The position numbers and the translations under genes were made by a program. The notes under the pieces were generated by a model, which searched no databases, was not told the origin of the DNA, and saw only the letters and a program-made list of their open reading frames with translations. 20,660 bases of DNA. Source: Atopobiaceae bacterium (GTDB lineage Bacteria > Actinomycetota > Coriobacteriia > Coriobacteriales > Atopobiaceae). Of this stretch, positions 8,398-14,320 are shown in pieces. The stretch spans positions 1 through 20,660 of the forward strand of contig JAFUBJ010000207.1 of the NCBI GenBank assembly GCA_017460265.1, read 5' to 3'. Each line of letters starts with the position of its first letter. The first letter of the stretch is position 1.

Positions 8398-9548
8398 CGG
8401 CTCTCCCCTCCTGCCATACGATGCCTCTCCATCAGCTCCGCGGCACCTCGAGAGGCACCCAGGAGCCCACGCTGCCTTGAAAAGACCACGACCTCGGCTT
8501 GCAGACGGTTCGCGGCGCGACGGGCAACGTTGTCTTCGAGCCGCTCCGTCAGCGTAGCCATCGCTGCCTCGAGCAGGCCGGAGGCCGCCAGAATGTCGAG
8601 CATCGCGTCGGTCGTAGGCGCCTCCATGATGAGCGCGACGTCCTTTGCCGTGGCGCCTGCCAGGGCGGCATGGGTTGCCATCGTCTCGGCACGACCGTCA
8701 GCGACGCGCGAATGCATGTTCATGGCACCGCCAGCAACCTTCGCGAGCTTGCCGATGTGCCCAACCAGAAGCAGCGTCTCAAAACCCAGCAGCGCCGCCT
8801 CGTCGATTGCCACACCAAGATAGTTTGAGCAGCTTACCAGATGCCCCTCGTCAAGTCCGAGCACCTCCGTGGCATAGTCGTGCCCATAGTTTCCCGGGAC
8901 CAGCACCAGGTCCCTCACGCCGGAGGCACGAAGGACCTTGAGCTCGAGCCTTATGGACGACATCAGCGCCTCCTCGCTCATGGGCCGCACGATGCCGCTC
9001 GTCCCCAAGACCGAGATGCCTCCCTCGACGCCCAGACGGGGGTTGAAGGTGCGCTGTGCCAGCTCCACCCCATCAGGGACGGAGATGGTGACGGTCAGTC
9101 CACCCGTATACCGATGAGCCTCCGCCGCACCTCGGGCGGCAGCCTCAATCATGGCACGAGGGACCGAGTTGATGGCAGCCGCTCCAACGCCTTGGTCGAG
9201 TCCCGGCTTGGTGACGCGCCCAACCCCGACGCCTCCTTCGATCACTATGTCGGCGGCCGCACTCACCTCAACCTTGGCGTAGACCAAGATGCCGTCCGTG
9301 ATGTCCGGGTCGTCCCCGGCGTCCTTGCGCACGGCGCACGTGGCCCACGTGTCCCCGCGATCCGACTCCTCAACGTCAACGACCACCTCGATGCCCGCGG
9401 GCGTGGACACGACAACCGAAGGCACGGTGACGCCACCCAAGAGGAGCTCCGCCGCCGCACGCGTTGCCGCGGCGGCACAGGTGCCAGTGGTATACCCGCA
9501 ACGTAGGCGCTTGCCGCCCGCGCTGATGTAGTGCTCAAGCTTGCGCAT
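8394..9548 (-). CDS. cbiD: Cobalt-precorrin-5B C1-methyltransferase CbiD
   Basis: C1 methylation in the anaerobic route. CbiD is unrelated to the canonical tetrapyrrole methylases. 384 residues. Near the N-terminus RCGYTTGTCAAAATRAA (16-32) is diagnostic. Then come KDAGDDPDITDG (75-86), GVGVGRVTKPGL (106-117), NPRLGVEGGISVLGTSG (169-185), PGNYG (218-222) and GHIGKLAKVAGGAMNMHS (263-280). The chosen ATG has GGGAGGG 6 nt upstream. An in-frame ATG 15 nt earlier lacks this spacing. The gene begins 14 nt inside the 3' end of the upstream ATPase gene, which ties the ABC importer to the ring-synthesis genes in one transcript. Confidence 0.94.
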   Translation of the reverse strand: MRKLEHYISAGGKRLRCGYTTGTCAAAATRAAAELLLGGVTVPSVVVSTPAGIEVVVDVEESDRGDTWATCAVRKDAGDDPDITDGILVYAKVEVSAAADIVIEGGVGVGRVTKPGLDQGVGAAAINSVPRAMIEAAARGAAEAHRYTGGLTVTISVPDGVELAQRTFNPRLGVEGGISVLGTSGIVRPMSEEALMSSIRLELKVLRASGVRDLVLVPGNYGHDYATEVLGLDEGHLVSCSNYLGVAIDEAALLGFETLLLVGHIGKLAKVAGGAMNMHSRVADGRAETMATHAALAGATAKDVALIMEAPTTDAMLDILAASGLLEAAMATLTERLEDNVARRAANRLQAEVVVFSRQRGLLGASRGAAELMERHRMAGGESR

Positions 9549-10365
9549 CGTCTTCCCTCCCATGGCCCTGGGCCTCAGGCAGCAAGACGTCTCCCGTCAA
9601 GGCGTCGTAGCTTCCCGGCGTCAGGTCGTAGAGGGCATCGATGACCGAGGGAACAAAGACCTGCTCGGGCGTGCCTTGCAAGGTCACAACCCCATCCTTG
9701 ACGCACACGAGCCAGTCGGAGACGCGACGGGCAAGCGGCAGCTCGTGCAGCGTCACAAGAATGCCGAGGCCCTGGTCGTGCGCAAGGTGGCGAAGCACCG
9801 TAAGGAGCTCGATCTGATAGCGCACGTCCAGGTGGCTGGTGGGCTCGTCCAAGACCAGGGCACGCGGCTCCTGGCAGACCGCACGGGCAAGCAGCACCCG
9901 CTGGCGCTGCCCATCCGAAAGCTGCATGAAGTCACGGTCGCGCAGGTCCCACACCTGCAGGAGCTCCATTGTCCCCTGAACCTTCTGCCGATCTTCCGGC
10001 GTTGTGCCACCGAGCCTTCCGGTATATGGGTAACGCCCCATCTCCACGACGTCGGCGCAGGTCAACAGCTCGGTTCGCACGCGATCGGTCAGCATGACGG
10101 AGAGCTCCTGGGCGCGTGCGCGCACGGGAAGCTGGCTCAGGTCCTTGCCGGACAAAAGGACGCAACCGCCGAGCGCGGCAAGCTGCCCCGCTATCGTCTT
10201 GAGGATGGTTGACTTTCCCGCACCGTTGGGACCGATGAGCGTGACCACCTGCCCTGGACACACCTTCAGACGTATGCCGCCAACCAGCACCCGTCCCTCG
10301 TAGCCCACGGCAAGGTCGCGCGTTTCGACAAGGGCGCCGGACGCGCTCTGAGTCGTCTGCCCCAT
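9535..10365 (-). CDS. ABC importer ATP-binding protein (FecE/BtuD type)
   Basis: Cytoplasmic ATPase of a metal-chelate/corrinoid-type importer, 276 residues. Walker A GPNGAGKST (45-53), signature LSDGQ (149-153, Asp replacing the common second Gly), Walker B ALVLDEP (169-175), D-loop SHLD (177-180) and switch His207 in TLHEL. The usual Q-loop Gln is not evident: the region reads LSVMLTDR (88-95), followed by GRYPYTGRLG (110-119). As I recall, this style belongs to a FecE-like subfamily of anaerobic Gram-positives. ATG start directly abutting the permease stop (TAG then ATG), with AGGTGGG upstream. It overlaps cbiD by 14 nt. The ligand cannot be read from this subunit. Operon context favours a corrinoid, tetrapyrrole or cobalt complex, while iron-siderophore remains possible. 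Confidence 0.9.
   Translation of the reverse strand: MGQTTQSASGALVETRDLAVGYEGRVLVGGIRLKVCPGQVVTLIGPNGAGKSTILKTIAGQLAALGGCVLLSGKDLSQLPVRARAQELSVMLTDRVRTELLTCADVVEMGRYPYTGRLGGTTPEDRQKVQGTMELLQVWDLRDRDFMQLSDGQRQRVLLARAVCQEPRALVLDEPTSHLDVRYQIELLTVLRHLAHDQGLGILVTLHELPLARRVSDWLVCVKDGVVTLQGTPEQVFVPSVIDALYDLTPGSYDALTGDVLLPEAQGHGREDDAQA
9555..9561 (-). promoter_or_regulatory. Ribosome binding site that decides the cbiD start
   Basis: GGGAGGG lies 6 nt before the ATG at 9548, inside the last codons of the ATPase gene. It overlaps the alternative ATG at 9563, which therefore is not favoured. Confidence 0.6.
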
Positions 10366-11439
10366 CTAGCCCACCTGCCTTCTGCGTCCCAGGAGCACCC
10401 ATATGACGATCGGGGCCCCAAAGACCGCCGTCACGGTGGAGACCGACATCTCCACCGGGGCAAAGAGCGTACGCGCTATGAGGTCGCAGACGAGGCATGC
10501 CACCGAGCCCGTAAGAAACGCCGCAGGTATTACCACCTGAGGCCGTGACGTCTTGAGCAGGCGCCGTGCCACGTGAGGGACGGCCACGCCCACGAAGCTG
10601 ATGGGCCCCGCAAACGCCGTGACGCACGAGGCCAGGACGCTGGAGATGACGATGACCGCAAGGCGGAAGCTGCGCACGTTCACGCCCATGCTCTGGGCAT
10701 ACGCCTCTCCCAACTGGTAGGCACCCAGCGGCTTCGAGAGCAAAAACGTGGCCACCGAGCCCGCCGTCACGACGACGGCCATCAGCGCGACCTGGCCTCC
10801 GTTGACGCCCGAGACGCTCCCCAAAGACACATTGCGCAGGTTGGCGATGTTGGCATCGCTCGCAAAGGTGATGAGGACGTCGGTGGCCGCGCTGCACACA
10901 TATCCAATCATCACGCCCACGATGACCAGCGTGGATGCCGAACGCACCTTGCGCGAGACGGCAAGCACCGCCGCCATCGCCGCCAGCGAGCCGCAGAAGG
11001 CGGCGGCGAGCGACATCCAGGAGCTCATCACGCGCGCGTCACCCAGAATGAGAATCATCACCACCGCCACCGCGAGCTTGGCGCCGTGGGATATGCCCAG
11101 GATGTAGGGGCCAGCAATGGGGTTGGCAAAGAGCGTCTGGAGCAGAAGGCCCGAAAGGCCAAGGGCCCCGCCCAAGAGGGCGGCAGCGCAAAGCCTGGGA
11201 AGACGGATGTTCCATATCACCTGAGAAGCCGTCTCGCCCTGGTACTTGCCCGAAAGGATGGGGACGATCTGATTCAAGGGGACGCTGACCGTGCCCACAC
11301 AGAGGTTGGCGACGAGCGCCGCGACCAGAAGCGCAGTCAGGGCACCAAACACGCAAAGCGCGCGTACGTCACGTCCTGCTCCGTACGCATCCTTGGCTGA
11401 GTCAAGACGTGCCTCACCCACCGTCCCGCGCGGACTCAC
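10366..11439 (-). CDS. ABC importer permease, FecCD/BtuC family
   Basis: Membrane channel subunit, 357 residues, with about nine to ten hydrophobic segments beginning near residue 27. FecCD landmarks: IRLPR (78-82), the GALGLSGLLLQTLFANPIAG stretch (91-110), ILGISHGA (113-120), AGPISFVGVAVPHVAR (277-292) and a C-terminal EMSVSTVTAVFGAP (330-343). In most FecCD proteins that last motif reads E-L-P-x-G-x-x-T-A, so M-S-V-S is a departure. The start is GTG with a 4-nt GTGA overlap with the binding-protein gene, and the stop abuts the ATPase ATG. Presumably a homodimer with two copies of the ATPase. The substrate is inferred only from the cobalamin operon. Confidence 0.9.
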   Translation of the reverse strand: MSPRGTVGEARLDSAKDAYGAGRDVRALCVFGALTALLVAALVANLCVGTVSVPLNQIVPILSGKYQGETASQVIWNIRLPRLCAAALLGGALGLSGLLLQTLFANPIAGPYILGISHGAKLAVAVVMILILGDARVMSSWMSLAAAFCGSLAAMAAVLAVSRKVRSASTLVIVGVMIGYVCSAATDVLITFASDANIANLRNVSLGSVSGVNGGQVALMAVVVTAGSVATFLLSKPLGAYQLGEAYAQSMGVNVRSFRLAVIVISSVLASCVTAFAGPISFVGVAVPHVARRLLKTSRPQVVIPAAFLTGSVACLVCDLIARTLFAPVEMSVSTVTAVFGAPIVIWVLLGRRRQVG

Positions 11440-12632
11440 GTCAGCCGCCTTAGGTAGGTCAGCCCTTCGTCCTGGCCCAGAAACGCGGCACGCATGTCCG
11501 AGATGATGGTGCCCGCCTCAAGCATCTGCTGGTACATGTCCTGCTCGGTCACCCAGACGTCTCCCGTTTGCACGGCCTTGAAGTCCGCGAGCAGCTCGTT
11601 TTTGGAGAGGAGGTCATCCAGCGTGGAAACGCCGCCATCTATCGACGAGTTGTAGATGAGCACGTCGGCATCCTTGGCCGTGGCGTAGAAGGTCTCCATC
11701 TGCACCGTCATGCTGCTCGAACCCGCCTTTGCGACCTCAAGGCCGTCAAAGGCATAAGTGCCGCCCGCCTGCTCGATCATCTTGGTCACATAGTCGCCTG
11801 GCCTGCGCACCACGGCCGCACCGTTGGTGTTGAGGTAGAAGAAGGCCACCGTCTTGCCCGTCGGCTCCTCGCCCAGGGCGCTCACCTGGTCGACCTGACG
11901 CCGGAAGGCCTCGCCAGCCTCCGCCTCCTTGCCCAGGAGGACCCCGTACAGCTTCACCCACTCGGCACGGGCCAGAGGCTCGCTCTCGTAGCTCGAAAGC
12001 TCTGTAAAAACGGGAATACCCAGCTCGATAAGCTTCTCTCGCACCTCGGGCGTGTGGTTGATCATAGTGCTTTCCACCGCAAGGCGCACCCCGCGCGAGA
12101 CGAGCAGCTCGTAGTCGGGCGCACGGTACTTCCCGCCGTAGACGATGGCGCCTGAGTCCATGGCCTCGCGCGCGGAGGCAAGGGACCAGTCGTCGCGCTC
12201 GATGCCCGAGACGGTGACGGCGTCCAGCTCCCCAAGTGCATCAAAGAGGCACATGGAATCGCTTGCTGCCAGATAGATGTCTCCCACGGGTTGTTGCAAC
12301 AGCGTGACGTCCTCCGATATGCCCTCCGGCACGGGCGCGCCTTCGGGAATGACGAGGTAGCGGCTACCGTCTGCGAGGCATAGCAGGCGGTAGCCGCCTT
12401 CGAAGGTGTCAACGGTGAAGCGCCTGGCGTAGAGGAGGTCGAGCGAATCGGTTGCCTGCCAACCGTTGCCCAGGTCAGGGTTGTGGAAGCCCTCCACGAG
12501 CGTGGTGGGGCTTTGCTCCTCAGGAGACGTTGTCACCTGAGCGCCAGGCGCCATATGGCAGGTGGTCAGGACAAGCGCCAAGACCAGCGCACACAACGCA
12601 ACCACGAGTAACCGCGACCTCCGCACGCCCAT
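11436..12632 (-). CDS. ABC importer substrate-binding lipoprotein (metal-chelate/corrinoid type)
   Basis: Extracytoplasmic binding protein of the importer encoded just downstream, 398 residues. An N-terminal signal (residues 3-24 hydrophobic) ends in a possible but imperfect lipobox L-T-T-Cys25. The fold is a two-lobed helical-backbone binding protein: VGDIYLAASDSMCLFDALG (about 116-134), then IVYGGKYRAPDYELL (163-177), STMINHTPEVREKL (188-201), the inter-lobe helix region ESEPLARAEWVKLYGVLLG (216-234) and VLIYNSSIDGG (324-334). Start: ATG at 12632 is used. A GTG one codon upstream is possible, and a TAAGG-like site precedes both. It follows the small lipoprotein gene by 10 nt and overlaps the permease by 4 nt. 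The ligand is unknown. Confidence 0.85.
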   Translation of the reverse strand: MGVRRSRLLVVALCALVLALVLTTCHMAPGAQVTTSPEEQSPTTLVEGFHNPDLGNGWQATDSLDLLYARRFTVDTFEGGYRLLCLADGSRYLVIPEGAPVPEGISEDVTLLQQPVGDIYLAASDSMCLFDALGELDAVTVSGIERDDWSLASAREAMDSGAIVYGGKYRAPDYELLVSRGVRLAVESTMINHTPEVREKLIELGIPVFTELSSYESEPLARAEWVKLYGVLLGKEAEAGEAFRRQVDQVSALGEEPTGKTVAFFYLNTNGAAVVRRPGDYVTKMIEQAGGTYAFDGLEVAKAGSSSMTVQMETFYATAKDADVLIYNSSIDGGVSTLDDLLSKNELLADFKAVQTGDVWVTEQDMYQQMLEAGTIISDMRAAFLGQDEGLTYLRRLT

Positions 12633-12642
12633 CACCTACGCC

Positions 12643-13077
12643 TTACGCCGCATCCGCAGGCGCATGGAACACGATGGTGTGGTCATACCACGTGTCCCGA
12701 CGCTGACCGAATGCAGCAACAGCCAGCTCCTCGTCAAGCGTGGACACGGGTATGTCAAATGCGTACTTGCCCTCGTCGTTCAGGTGATAGTCGTAGACGC
12801 CCTCAGTGGCCGACGCCGCTTCCTCGACAGTCCCAAAGTACAGCTTGGAGAACCCCTCGCCCGGAAGGACGAGAACCGCCGTATAGCTTCCGTTCTCAAC
12901 CGTCAGCTGGCAGGAATCGGAACGAAACATGCTCGAATCCGTCTCGACCTCAATCTGGTAGGTTCCGTCGGCAAGGCCGCCCTTCTGCGCAGCCCCTGAC
13001 CCGCAGCCCGTCACGAACAACGCCGCGCCCAGGCACAGGAAAAGACTGGCCAGAAGCGTCAGCACCCTGTTCTTCAT
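12643..13077 (-). CDS. Small uncharacterised lipoprotein of the cobalamin/importer operon
   Basis: 144-residue protein with a clear lipoprotein signal: MKNR, a hydrophobic stretch (5-22) and lipobox V-T-G-Cys25. The mature part (about 115 residues) looks like a small beta-rich domain: DGTYQIEVETDSSMF (37-51), CQLTVENGSYTAVLVLPG (56-73), LYFGTVEEA (79-87), KYAFDIPVSTLDEEL (104-118) and WYDHTIVF (130-137). From memory, this pattern (DGxY...DSSMF...FDIPV...WYDHxI) recurs in uncharacterised lipoproteins near Fe/heme/corrinoid transporters of anaerobes. I cannot confirm this by search, and no function is assigned. AGGAGG, 5 nt before the ATG, overlaps the cbiK stop codon, so translation is probably coupled. 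The position between an exported chelatase and a binding protein suggests handling of the same ligand outside the membrane. Confidence 0.85.
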   Translation of the reverse strand: MKNRVLTLLASLFLCLGAALFVTGCGSGAAQKGGLADGTYQIEVETDSSMFRSDSCQLTVENGSYTAVLVLPGEGFSKLYFGTVEEAASATEGVYDYHLNDEGKYAFDIPVSTLDEELAVAAFGQRRDTWYDHTIVFHAPADAA

Positions 13078-13082
13078 GGCGT

Positions 13083-13088
13083 CCTCCT
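13083..13088 (-). promoter_or_regulatory. Strong ribosome binding site of the small lipoprotein gene
   Basis: A perfect AGGAGG overlaps the TAG stop of cbiK and lies 5 nt before the ATG at 13077. It is the strongest ribosome binding site noticed in the operon, hinting at higher translation of this small protein than of its neighbours. Confidence 0.6.
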
Positions 13089-13995
13089 AGGCGCTCGCAA
13101 TGGCATCGGCCACGTGGCTGACGTAGATCTCGTCGATGGTGTCGAGCTGGCCCAGGCCCTCGATGACGCATGTCACGTCAAAGCCCGCGTTGGTCATGAC
13201 CGAGATGAAGGACTCGGGATCCTCGGGGTCGGCCATGTCGTTGTTGGCGTGGTCTCCGGCAACCACCATCATCGGGCGCAGCACGGCCTTGGTAAAGCCC
13301 GCCTCCTTGGCAGCCGTTGCAACGTCGTCAAACGTCGGCGTGGCCTCGACGGTGGCAACGAAGTAGTTGTTGAAGCCCTGACTCTTGAAGACGTCCTGCA
13401 TCGTGGCATAGATGGAGTTGGACTCTGCCTCGGTGCCGTGCCCCATCAGGCAGATGGCCGTGTCAGCATCTTCGTAACGCTCCATCGACGTCTTGATGGC
13501 CTGTGCCACCGCAACCTGATCCTCCTCGGTAGTCAGCAGCGGAGCGCCAAGCACGCACTTGTCGAAGGAAGCAGCGTAGTTCTCGAGCGACTTCTTGATG
13601 TCGTTGTACTCGAAGCCGTCCATGAGGTGCGTCGGCTGGACGATGAGCTCCTTCACACCATCGGCCACGATCTTGTCCATGGCCTCCTCGAAGTTGTCGA
13701 TGTGACGGCCGGTGTCCTTCTCGATGTGGTCGATGATGATCTGTGCGGTGAAGGCGCGACGGACGTCGTAATCGGGATATGCCTCGCGGATGTCAGACTC
13801 AATGGCGCCAATGGTGGCATGACGGCTGCTCGCATAGCTGGTGCCAAAGCTCACCACCAGGATGACCGGCTTGGGCGCTGCGGAGGCAGCCTCTGGCGCC
13901 GCGGCAGCATTTCCAGAGCAGCCCGCGAGAAGCGCTGCGGAGCCCGCCAGGGCGGAAGCGATGAACGAACGGCGTGATGTGGGGGCGTCAAACAT
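13087..13995 (-). CDS. cbiK: Exported CbiK-type sirohydrochlorin cobaltochelatase (lipoprotein)
   Basis: CbiK inserts Co2+ into sirohydrochlorin at the entry of the anaerobic cobalamin pathway. 302 residues. The first 26 form an export signal: SRRSFIAS (7-14, twin-arginine-like), a hydrophobic stretch, and lipobox L-L-A-G-Cys26, followed by an Ala-rich linker (27-41). The class II chelatase domain starts at VILVVSFGTSYASSR (44-58). Metal-binding/catalytic residues known in the family are present: His123 in QPTHLMDGFEY, Glu217 in TVEATP and His249 in VAGDHANNDM. MGHGTEAESN (184-193) is also conserved. Export is the oddity, since most CbiK are cytoplasmic; a periplasmic relative is known in Desulfovibrio. 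ATG start; a longer open frame to 14097 runs through the riboswitch and was rejected. First gene of the riboswitch-controlled operon. Confidence 0.9.
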   Translation of the reverse strand: MFDAPTSRRSFIASALAGSAALLAGCSGNAAAAPEAASAAPKPVILVVSFGTSYASSRHATIGAIESDIREAYPDYDVRRAFTAQIIIDHIEKDTGRHIDNFEEAMDKIVADGVKELIVQPTHLMDGFEYNDIKKSLENYAASFDKCVLGAPLLTTEEDQVAVAQAIKTSMERYEDADTAICLMGHGTEAESNSIYATMQDVFKSQGFNNYFVATVEATPTFDDVATAAKEAGFTKAVLRPMMVVAGDHANNDMADPEDPESFISVMTNAGFDVTCVIEGLGQLDTIDEIYVSHVADAIASA

Positions 13996-14180
13996 GTGAC
14001 TACCTGCCCTTCTGGCCAGACGGCCGTCGTGAGGGCAGGTGGAACCAACAGGCGAATGCCTGTATACAGGATCGCAAGCCAGCAGCATTGCCGGCACAAC
14101 GAAAAGCCATTAGTACAGCGACGACTGATCCGGAGTTGAACCGGAATCCTTTCAGAAGGCCTTGCAGTTCGGTGACCGTA
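13996..14180 (-). promoter_or_regulatory. Cobalamin riboswitch (divergent), leader of cbiK operon
   Basis: Read on the minus strand, the leader follows the cobalamin riboswitch layout. It has a GGTCACC segment (P2 side) and GGCCTTCTGAAAGGATTCCGG. The conserved-style GGTTCAACTCCGG comes next (compare GGTGnAAnTCCGG), with stem TCCGG/CCGGA at 14145-14129, then CAGTCGTCGCTGTACTAA (compare CTGnCCCGCnACTGTAA). Two or three hairpins follow: GCCGGCA/TGCTGGC (14095-14078) and alternatives near 14070-14048. The 3' conserved end is GGTTCCACCTGCC (compare GGAGACCTGCC). Several consensus bases differ, and the classic GCCACTG box is not seen. Identification rests on this pattern plus the downstream cobalamin operon. 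The 5' edge is approximate. The switch probably represses when adenosylcobalamin or another corrinoid is plentiful. Confidence 0.75.
14002..14040 (-). promoter_or_regulatory. Ribosome-binding-site-sequestering hairpin of the riboswitch
   Basis: A perfect 9-bp stem, ACCTGCCCT with AGGGCAGGT, encloses a 21-nt loop containing the palindrome GACGGCCGTC. Its 5' arm is the conserved 3' end of the aptamer. Its 3' arm contains the cbiK ribosome binding site (AGG, then about 7 nt to the ATG). This corresponds to the P13-type expression-platform hairpin of cobalamin riboswitches and points to translational control. Confidence 0.65.
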
Positions 14181-14203
14181 CCCTCGGATTCTATGGTCTC
14201 ATC

Positions 14204-14212
14204 ATCATAGCA
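14204..14212 (-). promoter_or_regulatory. Candidate extended -10 promoter for the cobalamin operon
   Basis: TGCTATGAT on the minus strand matches an extended -10 element (TGnTATnAT). It lies about 25 nt before the first riboswitch elements and downstream of the galT inverted repeat, the expected position. No good -35 box is seen at 16-18 nt spacing, which is tolerable for extended -10 promoters. Transcription would start near 14197. Confidence 0.4.
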
Positions 14213-14233
14213 GGAAGCGCGAACTCAGGCATT

Positions 14234-14307
14234 GCATGAAACACGGGATCCGAAAACCCCGTTGCGCGATCTTCCGTGCAGCAGGTTTCGGATCCCGTGT
14301 TGCATGT
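14234..14307 (-). terminator. Large inverted repeat downstream of galT, probable terminator
   Basis: AACACGGGATCCGAAAACC (14240-14258) and GGTTTCGGATCCCGTGTT (14284-14301) are complementary apart from one bulged base. After one mismatch a further CATG/CATG pairing extends the stem to about 23 positions, around a 25-nt loop. It begins 14 nt after the galT stop and ends before the candidate promoter of the next operon, so a transcription terminator is the simplest reading. The run of T after the stem in the minus direction is only TTT, so it is not a textbook intrinsic terminator. Confidence 0.5.
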
Positions 14308-14320
14308 TATGCGGAATGCC

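Noticed and set aside
10573..11400. 275-codon plus-strand open frame, His/Arg/Asp-rich
   Set aside because: Mirror of the hydrophobic permease codons. No protein family features.
13114..13977. 287-codon plus-strand open frame (Val/Leu/Gly-rich)
   Set aside because: Antisense shadow of cbiK, which has conserved metal-binding residues and a signal peptide.
13996..14097. Possible longer N-terminus of CbiK, starting at 14097
   Set aside because: It would translate the riboswitch and its ribosome-binding-site hairpin. A twin-arginine-like signal peptide begins at the ATG at 13995 with a ribosome binding site at proper spacing.
14129..14145. TCCGG-TTCAACT-CCGGA resembles a tRNA T-arm (minus strand)
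   Set aside because: No matching anticodon arm, D-arm or acceptor stem is found around it. The surrounding sequence fits a cobalamin riboswitch core upstream of a cobalamin operon.
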